64,000 bases of DNA from Halomonas sp. 54_146 (GTDB taxonomy: Bacteria > Pseudomonadota > Gammaproteobacteria > Pseudomonadales > Halomonadaceae): contig NZ_LGEN01000012.1 in the NCBI RefSeq assembly GCF_001507855.1, forward strand, positions 1 through 64,000. Direction: 5' to 3'. Shown here one piece after another: positions 8,680 through 19,699 of this stretch (position 1 is its first letter; every line of letters starts with the position of its first letter). The notes below the pieces were generated by a model. That model saw only the letters and a list, made by a program, of their open reading frames with translations, was not told the DNA's origin and searched no databases. Position numbers and translations under genes: made by a program.

Positions 8680-10728
8680 ATGTCTACCAACCCGCTGCTT
8701 GAGACACACGAGCTACCCCCTTTCGCTGAAATTCGCGCCGAACACGTCGAACCTGCGCTGGAAACCCTGCTCAGCGAAAGCCGTGAAGCCATTGATCACC
8801 TCGCCCAACAGGCCGCCGCCACTCCGCCATCCTGGGAAAATTTTGCAGCCCCCCTTGAAGCGGTTAACGACCGGCTCTCAAAAGCCTGGTCGCCGGTTTC
8901 GCACCTAAACGGCACAATGAACACGCCGGAGCTTCGCGAAGCGTATCAGGCATGCCTTGAGAAACTCTCAGCGTTTGGCACCTGGGTGAGCCAGCACGAA
9001 GGGCTTTTCCATGGCTGGCAAGCGCTGAAAAATGGCCCCGCCTGGGAAACCCTGGATGCCGCCCAGCAGCGTACCGTGGAAAACGCCCTGCGCGACTTTC
9101 GGTTAGCCGGTGTCGACTTACCCGCCGATAAGAAAGCCCGCTACGGCGAGATTCAGTCGCGGCTCTCACTGCTATCGAACCAGTTCTCGAATAACGTGCT
9201 GGATGCCACCCAGGCCTGGCACAAAGATATCGACAGCCAAGAGGCGTTAGCAGGCGTACCGGAAAGCGCCCTGGAAACCTTAAAAGCCACCGCCGAGGCC
9301 AAAGGCGTAGCGGGCTACCGCATTACCCTGGAATTCCCCAGCTTTTACCCCGTGATTAGCTATGCCGATAACCGCGAGCTGCGCCGCGAGGTATACACCG
9401 CCTTTGTCACTCGTGCCTCTGATGAAGGCCCCGATGCGGGCAACTTCGATAACGCAGCCATTATGGAAGAGATCCTGGCGCTACGCGGCGAACTTGCTCA
9501 GCTGCTTGGTTTTGAGACCTACGCTGATTATTCACTGGCCACCAAAATGGCGGAGTCCCCCGAGCAGGTACTCGATTTTCTAAATGACTTAGCCCGCCGC
9601 GCGTTACCCCAAGCGAAAGAGGAGTTTGCTGAACTCAGCGCTTATGCCCGTGATGAACTAGGCCTGGAAACACTAGAACCCTGGGATATTGCCTACGCCA
9701 GCGAAAAGCTGCGCGAGGCGCGTCACGCGATCTCCCAAGAACAGCTGCGGCCGTATTTCCCTGCACCACGCGTTATCGAAGGTTTATTTCAGGTGGTTGA
9801 GCGCCTTTACGGCCTGCGCTTTGAAGAAGACACCCAGGCACCGCGCTACCACCCTGATGTGCGCTATTTCAAGATTACCGAGCATGGCCAGCCGATTGCC
9901 GGTTTTTATCTTGATCTCTACGCCCGTGAAGGCAAACGGGGCGGCGCGTGGATGGCCGATTGCCGCGTGCGCCGCCAAACGGAGCAAGGCCTGCAACTGC
10001 CCGTTGCCTTTCTGACCTGTAACTTCACGGCCCCCGTCGGCGGCCGCCCTGCGCTACTCACCCACGATGAAGTCACCACCCTGTTCCACGAGTTTGGTCA
10101 TGGCTTGCACCATATGCTGACCAAACAGCATATCGCCGATATTTCCGGCATTAATGGCGTAGCTTGGGATGCTGTCGAGCTGCCTAGCCAATTTATGGAA
10201 AATTACTGCTGGGAGCGTGAAGGCTTAGACTTACTCGCCAAGCATGTTGATAGCGGTGAACCGCTGCCTGCAGAACTGCTTGAACGCCTGCAAGCGGCCA
10301 AGAATTTCCAATCGGCCATGGGCATGATGCGCCAAATCGAGTTTTCGCTGTTCGATTTGCGCCTGCACCACGAACTCACTGCCCCCAGCGCCAGCGACGT
10401 ACAAGCATTATTGGACGAGGTGCGCGACGCGGTCTCCGTGCTGCCCAAGGTATCGTTCAACCGCTTCCAAAATAGCTTTGGTCACGTATTTGCCGGTGGC
10501 TACGCTGCGGGCTACTACAGTTACAAGTGGGCGGAAGTCCTTTCCGCGGACGCCTGGAGCGCCTTTGAGGAAGCCGGCATTTTCGACCCGGAAACGGGCC
10601 AGCGCTTTCGCAGCGAAATTCTCGAACAGGGTGGCGCTCGTGATGCCGCTGAGCTGTTTGTTACCTTTCGTGGTCGCGAGCCAAGTGTCGAGCCGCTGCT
10701 GCGCCATAGCGGCATTCGCGCCGCTTAG
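8680..10728 (+). CDS. prlC: Oligopeptidase A-type M3 metallopeptidase
   Basis: HEFGHGLHHM zinc site; N-terminus MSTNPLLETHELPPFAEIRAEHVEPAL. Confidence 0.93.
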   Translation: MSTNPLLETHELPPFAEIRAEHVEPALETLLSESREAIDHLAQQAAATPPSWENFAAPLEAVNDRLSKAWSPVSHLNGTMNTPELREAYQACLEKLSAFGTWVSQHEGLFHGWQALKNGPAWETLDAAQQRTVENALRDFRLAGVDLPADKKARYGEIQSRLSLLSNQFSNNVLDATQAWHKDIDSQEALAGVPESALETLKATAEAKGVAGYRITLEFPSFYPVISYADNRELRREVYTAFVTRASDEGPDAGNFDNAAIMEEILALRGELAQLLGFETYADYSLATKMAESPEQVLDFLNDLARRALPQAKEEFAELSAYARDELGLETLEPWDIAYASEKLREARHAISQEQLRPYFPAPRVIEGLFQVVERLYGLRFEEDTQAPRYHPDVRYFKITEHGQPIAGFYLDLYAREGKRGGAWMADCRVRRQTEQGLQLPVAFLTCNFTAPVGGRPALLTHDEVTTLFHEFGHGLHHMLTKQHIADISGINGVAWDAVELPSQFMENYCWEREGLDLLAKHVDSGEPLPAELLERLQAAKNFQSAMGMMRQIEFSLFDLRLHHELTAPSASDVQALLDEVRDAVSVLPKVSFNRFQNSFGHVFAGGYAAGYYSYKWAEVLSADAWSAFEEAGIFDPETGQRFRSEILEQGGARDAAELFVTFRGREPSVEPLLRHSGIRAA

Positions 10729-10754
10729 CCCGCTCTGAAATCACTTTCCCATAC

Positions 10755-10773
10755 GCGGTGCCTTAGGCACCGC
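10755..10773 (+). other. Intercistronic hairpin
   Basis: GCGGTGCC-TTA-GGCACCGC perfect inverted repeat between prlC and the yheV-like gene; no clear T-tract. Confidence 0.5.
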
Positions 10774-10789
10774 ACGTTTGGAGAACTTA

Positions 10790-11041
10790 ATGTCGACTAT
10801 TAAACGCTTTATCGCCGGTGTTACTTGCCCCCGCTGCGCGGCGATGGACCGTATCCGCGCCTGGGAACAGAACAATATTCGCTACCGCGAGTGCGTCAGC
10901 TGCGATTTTTTTGAGCAACTGCCCATTGAGGATGATGCGCTTCCCGAAATAACTACCCGGGTTAATCAGCTGCGCGATGATCAAAAACAGCAGGATGTGC
11001 AGCCCGTGCGTATTTTAGATCCAGGCAAGCCCTCCCGCTAA
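10790..11041 (+). CDS. YheV-like putative metal-binding zinc-ribbon protein
   Basis: FIAGVTCPRCAAMDRIRAWEQNNIRYRECVSCDF; encoded right after prlC. Confidence 0.82.
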   Translation: MSTIKRFIAGVTCPRCAAMDRIRAWEQNNIRYRECVSCDFFEQLPIEDDALPEITTRVNQLRDDQKQQDVQPVRILDPGKPSR

Positions 11042-11147
11042 CGCCTACTGCCCGCCAAGGATGGCTTATTCACTCTTTTCACTCATTCCCGCCGAATCTC
11101 TGCTGCATTTGTTGCCTGCCCGATGGCTGACGCTCACCCCTTAATAG

Positions 11148-11165
11148 TGTGCGGTTATCCGCACA
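11148..11165. promoter_or_regulatory. Candidate DctD upstream activating site
   Basis: Perfect palindrome TGTGCGG-TTAT-CCGCACA upstream of a sigma-54-like promoter. Confidence 0.6.
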
Positions 11166-11275
11166 TATAAAAGCCAGCAACGTGTGACTTACCGGACACT
11201 TTGCGCCGAGCCCCTGTCTACCAAAGTTTAATAAAAAAATCACAAGCCTATGTTTTTAAAGGCATAGCACTGAGG

Positions 11276-11290
11276 TGGCACAACTATCGC
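11276..11290 (+). promoter_or_regulatory. Candidate sigma-54 promoter of the TAXI-TRAP operon
   Basis: TGGCAC-AACTA-TCGC; GG-N10-GC spacing; one mismatch to TGGCAC-N5-TTGC. Confidence 0.55.
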
Positions 11291-11395
11291 TTTTATTTAT
11301 ATGTATATGCTTTACACCGTATCGGCTGACCGCATCAACATGCGGTCATGTGTACTGTCAATGTATCGTCCCAATAACAGCTAGGAATTCTCGCC

Positions 11396-12382
11396 ATGCG
11401 CACTCATATGCCTAAAACGTTTACTCTACTCGCCAGCAGCGCCCTACTGGTCGCGGCTGCTAGCAGTGCTCAAGCAGACCGTTCAGAGTGGCCCGATAAC
11501 TTTACCGTCGGCACTGCCAGCCAAGGCGGCACGTATTTCGTTTACGGTTCAGGCTGGGCGAACTTTATTGCTGATGAGCTGGGTGTATCTGGCGGTGGTG
11601 AAGTAACCGGCGGCCCCACGCAAAACCTGGCACTCGTACACACAGGCGATATGGCGTTTGGTTTAACCACCATGGGCCCCGCCTCTGATGCCGTTAAAGG
11701 TGAAAGCCCGCTGGCACCTGGCATGAAGATGGACAACGTATGCGCCATGTTCCCCATGTACGAAACGCCGTTCTCAATTACCGCACTTTCAAGCAGCGGC
11801 ATCGAATCAATCTCTGATATTCCTGATGGCGCACGCATCGGTTTTGGCCCGGCTGCCTCAACCTCGGACACCTACTTCCCGGCCATTTTAGAAACCTTAG
11901 GCGTTGACTTTGAGCGCCGTAACGGCGGCTGGTCAGACCTGGGCGGCCAGCTGCAGGATGGCTTGCTTGATGTTGTCGCCTTCGCTGCCGGCATTCCTAT
12001 TCCTGCCGTTAGCCAGTTAGAAGTGCAAACGGACGTCAACATTATCGAATTCAGCGAAGAAGAGCTGGCCACGGTACTAGAAGCCTTCCCGGTTGCTGAG
12101 TTCATGATTCCAGCCAGCACTTATACAACGCTGGAAGAAGATGCTCGCGCTGTTTCTATGTGGAACTTCGCCATCGCTGGCTGTGACCTGCCGGAAGATT
12201 TCGTTTACGAAGTCACCAAAGCCACCATGGAAAACAACGAGCGCATGCGCTCTGTACACCGCAGTGCTGAAACCAGCATTCCGGAAAACATTGTGCACAA
12301 CACCGTTCTACCGTTTCACCCAGGTGCAGCACGCTGGTATGAAGAAAACGGCTATGAAATTGCTGATGACATGATCAACTAA
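11396..12382 (+). CDS. TAXI-family TRAP transporter solute-binding protein
   Basis: Signal peptide, FTVGTASQGGTYFVYGSGWANFI and GPTQNLALVHTGDMAFGL. Confidence 0.9.
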   Translation: MRTHMPKTFTLLASSALLVAAASSAQADRSEWPDNFTVGTASQGGTYFVYGSGWANFIADELGVSGGGEVTGGPTQNLALVHTGDMAFGLTTMGPASDAVKGESPLAPGMKMDNVCAMFPMYETPFSITALSSSGIESISDIPDGARIGFGPAASTSDTYFPAILETLGVDFERRNGGWSDLGGQLQDGLLDVVAFAAGIPIPAVSQLEVQTDVNIIEFSEEELATVLEAFPVAEFMIPASTYTTLEEDARAVSMWNFAIAGCDLPEDFVYEVTKATMENNERMRSVHRSAETSIPENIVHNTVLPFHPGAARWYEENGYEIADDMIN

Positions 12383-12402
12383 GCAACTCCCACCGTGTTC
12401 TG

Positions 12403-12437
12403 ACTGCCTCGTTACCGGCTCGGCCGGGCGGGGCAGT
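12403..12437 (+). other. Intercistronic stem-loop between TAXI SBP and TRAP permease
   Basis: ACTGCC ... CCGG-ctcgg-CCGG ... GGCAGT followed by TTT. Confidence 0.45.
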
Positions 12438-12487
12438 TTTCGCTGCTACCCCCTTTTTGTCTGCTTTTGCTGTGAGGGTGAACTCTA

Positions 12488-14689
12488 ATGAGTCACAACA
12501 CCAACCAAGAACCCAGTGGCCTCAAGGATGATGCCCACGCGGCTTCAGTGATACCAGAGTCCATTGCTAATGGTGTCGATGAAGACGTTGCTGAACCTAA
12601 TCGCCGCCTGTTTACTGGCTGGCAGTTCCTACTATTTGCGGCATTAGCCATTGCTTATTCAAGCTTCCATCTGATTTCACTGAATGTGTATCCCATGGAA
12701 ACGTGGTCGTTTCGTATTGTGCATATTGCCGGTGCGCTGATTCTCGGTTATGGGCTATTTGCTGGTGCCCGCTTTGCCGATGATGACCACCAGGCATCGA
12801 GTGACTGGATCAAGTGGGTCAGCTACGCGCTGCTGATTCCCGCTGCCTATACGCTGGCGCAAGTGTTTTTAATGCAGCAAACGCTCAGCGGCGGTGCCAT
12901 GCGCATCGACCCGAATATCGAAAACTGGCATTACGGCTATCCGTTAATGGCGACCACGGCGGCGGCGATTGCCGTGTCATGGTTTTATCGCCAAGCACGC
13001 CATCGCTTTAACCCCGCCGACCTGGTGCTGATGGTCTGCGCGCTGGCCAGCGCTGGCTATTTGCTGATGGCTTATAACACCAATATCCGCATGTCGACGG
13101 GGACATCTTTCGCGCCTTCAGGCCTTTCCTGGGCAGCCATCGCGGGCTCTTTGCTGATTCTAGAACTGACCCGCAGGGTGGCAGGTTTAGCCTTGGTAGT
13201 GATTTCCGCGGTCTTTTTGGCTTACGTTTTCGTCGGCCCGTATTTACCCGGCTTTTTGGGCTATCCGGGGCTCTCGCTGCAGCGCTTCTTTAGCCAAGTG
13301 TATACCGACGCCGGCATTCTTGGCCCCACCACGGCGGTCTCGTCGACCTACATCATTTTGTTCATTATTTTTGCCGCTTTCCTTCAGGCCTCTAAAGTAG
13401 GCGATTACTTCGTCAACTTTGCTTTTGCTGCCGCAGGGCGCGCCCGAGGCGGCCCGGCTAAAGTATCTATCTTCGCCTCTGGCTTGATGGGCATGATCAA
13501 CGGCACCTCGGCGGGTAACGTCGTTTCCACCGGCTCATTGACCATTCCGTTGATGAAGAAAGTTGGCTACCCGGCACGTAGCGCAGGTGCCATTGAGGCC
13601 GCCGCTTCAACGGGTGGGCAAATTATGCCGCCGATTATGGGCGCGGGTGCGTTCATCATGGCGGAAGTCACCGGCATTCCCTATACCGAGATCGCGCTTG
13701 CAGCGGTGATACCGGCGATTCTTTATTTTGCCTCTATCTACTTTATGGTCGACTTTGAAGCCGCCCGTAAAGGGATGCGCGGTATGCGCAAAGATGAGAT
13801 TCCGCTGTTCTCGAAGCTGATTAAACAGGTCTACCTATTTGCGCCGATTATTATTCTGATTGTCGCGCTGTTCATGGGTTATTCGGTCATTCGTGCCGGT
13901 ACCTTGGCGACCGCCTCAGCCGCTGTCGTTAGCTGGCTTTCACCCCATAAAATGGGGATTCGCTCCATTCTCAAGGCACTCCAGCTAGCCGGCACCATGT
14001 CGATTCAGATTATCGCCGTGTGTGCCTGCGCGGGCTTAATCGTCGGGGTTATCTCGCTGACAGGTGTGGGCGCACGCTTCTCATCGCTACTGCTCGGCCT
14101 AGCCGGTGTCAGCCAGCTATTGGCGCTGGTATTTGCCATGCTGATTAGCATTTTGCTCGGCATGGGCATGCCCACCACCGCGGCCTATGCAGTAGCCGCT
14201 TCCGTGGTCGCTCCTGGCTTGATCAATATTGGTATTGAGCCGCTGGTTGCTCACTTCTTCGTGTTCTATTTTGCGGTCGTCTCGGCGATCACCCCGCCCG
14301 TTGCCTTGGCTTCCTATGCAGCCGCGGGTATTTCTGGCGACAACCCCATGGGCACGTCGGTGGCATCGTTCAAGATTGGCTTGGCCGCCTTCATCGTGCC
14401 GTTTATGTTCTTCTACAGCCCCGCCATGCTGATGGAAGGCTCACCGATGCAGATTCTGCGCGTTGGGGTAACCGCCACACTGGGCATCGTGTTGCTTTCC
14501 GGTATGGTGCAAGCGTGGTTCTTTGGGCCGGTTAATGCCTGGCAGCGCGTGCTGATGCTGGTGGGGGCGATGTTTATGATTTACGGCGGTATTTATACCG
14601 ACGTGCTCGGCCTCGCGATTGGCATCGTGCTATTTGCCATGCAGCGCAAGCTACATGGCAGCGGTAATAAAACGGCGCAAGCTGGCTAG
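12488..14689 (+). CDS. TRAP transporter permease, fused 4TM/12TM subunits
   Basis: Large multi-TM ORF downstream of the TAXI SBP; GLMGMINGTSAGNVVSTGSLTIPLMKKVGY and GMGMPTTAAYAVAASVVAPGL motifs. Confidence 0.92.
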   Translation: MSHNTNQEPSGLKDDAHAASVIPESIANGVDEDVAEPNRRLFTGWQFLLFAALAIAYSSFHLISLNVYPMETWSFRIVHIAGALILGYGLFAGARFADDDHQASSDWIKWVSYALLIPAAYTLAQVFLMQQTLSGGAMRIDPNIENWHYGYPLMATTAAAIAVSWFYRQARHRFNPADLVLMVCALASAGYLLMAYNTNIRMSTGTSFAPSGLSWAAIAGSLLILELTRRVAGLALVVISAVFLAYVFVGPYLPGFLGYPGLSLQRFFSQVYTDAGILGPTTAVSSTYIILFIIFAAFLQASKVGDYFVNFAFAAAGRARGGPAKVSIFASGLMGMINGTSAGNVVSTGSLTIPLMKKVGYPARSAGAIEAAASTGGQIMPPIMGAGAFIMAEVTGIPYTEIALAAVIPAILYFASIYFMVDFEAARKGMRGMRKDEIPLFSKLIKQVYLFAPIIILIVALFMGYSVIRAGTLATASAAVVSWLSPHKMGIRSILKALQLAGTMSIQIIAVCACAGLIVGVISLTGVGARFSSLLLGLAGVSQLLALVFAMLISILLGMGMPTTAAYAVAASVVAPGLINIGIEPLVAHFFVFYFAVVSAITPPVALASYAAAGISGDNPMGTSVASFKIGLAAFIVPFMFFYSPAMLMEGSPMQILRVGVTATLGIVLLSGMVQAWFFGPVNAWQRVLMLVGAMFMIYGGIYTDVLGLAIGIVLFAMQRKLHGSGNKTAQAG

Positions 14690-14717
14690 TTGATTTAAGC
14701 GGCTAAACGCCAAGCGT

Positions 14718-14754
14718 AAAAAACCCCGCTCAACAATCGTTGAGCGGGGTTTTT
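14718..14754. terminator. Rho-independent terminator, probably bidirectional
   Basis: AAAAACCCCGCTCAAC-AATC-GTTGAGCGGGGTTTTT. Confidence 0.93.
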
Positions 14755-14792
14755 AGTGGGCGCAAGGCAGGTAAATAAATGGCCTTAATTAA

Positions 14793-15635
14793 TCAGCCAG
14801 TCAGGTTATCGACAATTTTCAGCACCGGTGCCGCCTGGTTAAGCGTGTAAAAATGCAAACCTGGCGCGCCGCCATCCAGCAATCGTTGGCAAAGGCGGCT
14901 GATCACATCGGTGCCAAAAGCGCTAATCGCTTCGCTGTCGTCGCCATACGATTCCAGCTGCTTGCGAATCCAACGCGGGATCTCGGCACCGCAGGCATCA
15001 GAGAATCGCGCCAGCTTGGTGTAGTTGGTGATCGGCATAATACCGGGAATAATCGGCTGTTCGACGCCAAGGGCACGGGCTTTATCGACGAAATTGAAAT
15101 AAGCATCAGCGGTAAAGAAGTACTGGGTGATGGCCATGTTGGCGCCAGCCTTCATTTTACGCGCAAAATTTTCCACATCTTTATCAAGGTTAGGGGCCTG
15201 CGGATGAGACTCCGGGTAAGCGGCCACCGCAATATCGAAATGATCGCCGGTTTCATCACGAATAAACTCAACCAGTTCATTGGCATAACGCAGCTCGCCT
15301 ATGCTTCCCATGCCAGAGGGCATATCGCCCCGCAGCGCGACTAGGCTATCCACGCCTTCTTCGCGGTACTGCGTTAGCAGGTCACGCAATTGGGCTTTTT
15401 CGCTACCAATGCAAGAAAGATGCGGCGCAGTGGTAATGCCACTTTTACTGACCGCACGCACCACTTCACGGGTGCGCGCCTGGGTAGAACCACCAGCGCC
15501 GTAAGTAACCGAGAAAAAGCGCGGGTTCCGGGCGGCCAGTTCATCGCGAACGTGGATCAGCTTGTCTCGCCCCGCGTCGGTATTGGGCGGAAAAAATTCA
15601 AAGCTGATACCTAACGGATGCTCGTGGCTGCTCAT
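14793..15635 (-). CDS. metF: Methylenetetrahydrofolate reductase
   Basis: SFEFFPPNTDAGRDKL, FSVTYGAGGSTQ, MPSGMGSIGELRYANELV. Confidence 0.93.
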   Translation of the reverse strand: MSSHEHPLGISFEFFPPNTDAGRDKLIHVRDELAARNPRFFSVTYGAGGSTQARTREVVRAVSKSGITTAPHLSCIGSEKAQLRDLLTQYREEGVDSLVALRGDMPSGMGSIGELRYANELVEFIRDETGDHFDIAVAAYPESHPQAPNLDKDVENFARKMKAGANMAITQYFFTADAYFNFVDKARALGVEQPIIPGIMPITNYTKLARFSDACGAEIPRWIRKQLESYGDDSEAISAFGTDVISRLCQRLLDGGAPGLHFYTLNQAAPVLKIVDNLTG

Positions 15636-15777
15636 GGGATTTCCTTAACGTGATCAATAGTGATGATATTTTGGGTTATTCTCGCTGTTCTATCGCGCGG
15701 GGGCTAATGAAAGATTTCACGCTCGGCCTTTAATTTGGCTCATGTTAGCGGCCATGACACTTACGACGGGAGGATAA

Positions 15778-16713
15778 ATGGATCTTGCACCTGGGGCGCT
15801 CGTTGGGCCGCTACTGATGTTACTCAGCTATGTGGCGCTAGGCTGGCTGGCGGCTCAGCGGCTTAAACTAGACCCTCGCCCGATTGCGACGCTGCTGGTT
15901 TACCTGATTGCGCCCTTCACCATTTTTCGTGCGCTGATGAACGGCGGCCCAACCCTTGGCTATCTGTCACTCACCTTAGCGCTGTTCATTGTGGCGAGCC
16001 TGATAGCACTGGCCGTACAACGCCTAACCCGCCACCGCTTTGGTGAGCAGGAAGCCGCCCTGCTGGCGTTTTCCTCAGGAACGGGTAATACCGGCTATTT
16101 CGGCTTACCGATTGCGCTGATTTTGCTGCCCCCAGAGGGCGTTACCCTTTACCTGTTCTGTATGCTGGGCATTAATATTTATGAATTCACCGTGGGCTTT
16201 TATTTAAGTGCGCGCGGCCGTTTTTCAGTGCGTGAGAGCCTGGTGAAAATTTCTCGCTTACCGCTTATCTACGCGTTTCTATTCGCGTTACTGCTTAGCG
16301 CCTTTGAGATCACCGTACCCGCTGCCATCATGAGTTCGCTGGCGGTATTCCCCGCTACGTACACGCTGCTGGGCATGATGATTATTGGCATGACGCTTAG
16401 CCAAGTCACGCTTTCCGCCTGGGATTCGCGATTTGTGGCCACCTGCTTAGGGCTGCGCTATGTGCTATGGCCATTGGTTATGTTGGTGGCCGTAATGGTA
16501 CTGCAGTGGGCAGCGCCGCTTTCCACGGAGCTTGCCTTGGCGCTGCTGCTGCTCGGCGTGGTGCCTATGGCGGCGAATGTGGTGGTAGTGGCCATGGAGC
16601 TGGGCATTCAGCCGCAAAAAGGCGCGCTGGCCGTGTTGGTGACCACGCTGCTGGCACCGCTGCTGATTCCGCTTTATCTCGGTTTAATGCTGCGCCTCAC
16701 CGGGCTGGGTTAA
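15778..16713 (+). CDS. AEC-family transporter
   Basis: About ten hydrophobic segments, SSGTGNTGYFGLPIAL motif; RBS GGGAGG. Confidence 0.85.
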   Translation: MDLAPGALVGPLLMLLSYVALGWLAAQRLKLDPRPIATLLVYLIAPFTIFRALMNGGPTLGYLSLTLALFIVASLIALAVQRLTRHRFGEQEAALLAFSSGTGNTGYFGLPIALILLPPEGVTLYLFCMLGINIYEFTVGFYLSARGRFSVRESLVKISRLPLIYAFLFALLLSAFEITVPAAIMSSLAVFPATYTLLGMMIIGMTLSQVTLSAWDSRFVATCLGLRYVLWPLVMLVAVMVLQWAAPLSTELALALLLLGVVPMAANVVVVAMELGIQPQKGALAVLVTTLLAPLLIPLYLGLMLRLTGLG

Positions 16714-16731
16714 TTGGGCTAGAAAACCTCT

Positions 16732-16855
16732 AATTAACGTTATGAGCGAAGGCTAGACAAGGCAAAAATCAACGAAAAAGCGGAGTTTACGGAGGATGTA
16801 AATGAGCATTTTGAGGCGATTTTTAACGCCGTATTGGCAAGCGCAATAGTTAATT
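16732..16855. repeat. Intergenic long imperfect inverted repeat (REP/MITE-like)
   Basis: Nested inverted pairs AATTAAC/GTTAATT, AAAAATC/GATTTTT, TTAC/GTAA; abuts the ligB stop. Confidence 0.65.
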
Positions 16856-16857
16856 GG

Positions 16858-18546
<1,689 letters not shown>

Positions 18547-18622
18547 TTATCGCTTTTCACTTATCATCTCGCCCTTCACCGGCGCTTATTAAACAGACTT
18601 AGCCTAGCGCATTGAGCATGAA

Positions 18623-18647
18623 CGTTGGGCATAAAAAATGCCCGGCG
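18623..18647. other. Hairpin upstream of ligB
   Basis: CGTTGGGCAT-aaaaa-ATGCCCGGCG (two G-U pairs). Confidence 0.45.
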
Positions 18648-18732
18648 TCAAGCATGTTTCATGAAAGACCTTTAGGTTGAAACCCTATATGGGGCAGTAA
18701 ATTGGGCCCACTCCTAGCTACCCCGCCTAAAC

Positions 18733-18756
18733 ATGACTCCATGGACTAGGAGTCAT
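18733..18756. repeat. Inverted repeat near the accessory boundary
   Basis: ATGACTCC-atggacta-GGAGTCAT. Confidence 0.5.
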
Positions 18757-18868
18757 ATAGGCGCCTTCAGACTTCCCACTCTGGCGTGCCACGGCGGGAG
18801 AGATGTTGACCCTCCAGAACATTTCTAATATATTTAATATTATAAACACTAACTCGGAGCACTCTCAA

Positions 18869-19240
18869 ATGGCAAGGCCCATGGCGCCTGTACCACTTCC
18901 AGTTATGCAAGCCAACGAGGTTCATCAGCAGCTTGGTGAGATGACACAGCGCCTGACGAACAACCCTGACATCGTACGATTTTCTCTCCAGGTCGATAAC
19001 CGCACCGGGATGGTGTCCGCCAATGTGCAGCACCGGGATGGGCGTGTCCAGCACAACGAATGGGTCTCAAGAGGTTTGAGCCAAGCTACTCAGTTCGATC
19101 CTCACTCGCTCACTATTGAAGACCGAAATAGGGCTGTTTTGACCTTGCTCAACCAAGGGCTCACGCAGACGGAAGTGGCGAAACGTATTGGTATTTCTCA
19201 GTCACGGGTGGCACAGATCAAGAAATTGTCTTCTACCTAA
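18869..19240 (+). CDS. Small HTH protein, putative regulator
   Basis: C-terminal GLTQTEVAKRIGISQSRVAQIKKL helix-turn-helix; ATG preceded by GGAG. Confidence 0.65.
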   Translation: MARPMAPVPLPVMQANEVHQQLGEMTQRLTNNPDIVRFSLQVDNRTGMVSANVQHRDGRVQHNEWVSRGLSQATQFDPHSLTIEDRNRAVLTLLNQGLTQTEVAKRIGISQSRVAQIKKLSST

Positions 19241-19288
19241 ATTCACCAAACTATGCCTGCTCAATGGGCTTTCTGAAGGACTCTACAC

Positions 19289-19618
19289 ATGCCGAAACCT
19301 ACTAACATTACGGGCACCGTCGCTGACGGTGCCGTCGATCTCATCGAAAAAGTCTCAAGCCCGGCGTCGCGAGCAGGCTCCGCTGTCGAGCGCGCCGGCC
19401 GCATGCTTGAAGAAAACGTTGATCCAGAAGTCATTGCATTACAAATGACGAAAAACAGCCCGAATGGCAAGCGCTATACCGCTGACAAAGTCTTGGCGTA
19501 TGGCGACCTTTATGAGGACTCGAAGACCAAAGCTCCTCTAACTGCCAAGCAAACCCGCGCGATCATCAAAGATCAGCGCGCCCAGCAGGGAAACGACAGC
19601 GAGCCCGTGCTCGCCTGA
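19289..19618 (+). CDS. Hypothetical protein of the Hachiman neighbourhood
   Basis: 109-aa ORF, ATG start, co-directional with flanking genes. Confidence 0.55.
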   Translation: MPKPTNITGTVADGAVDLIEKVSSPASRAGSAVERAGRMLEENVDPEVIALQMTKNSPNGKRYTADKVLAYGDLYEDSKTKAPLTAKQTRAIIKDQRAQQGNDSEPVLA

Positions 19619-19699
19619 ATATTGAAGTCGTCACGGTGTGCTCGCTGGTACTCCATGACCGCTATCAGAACTGAAACTGATTGATCGGGGAGTAGCATC

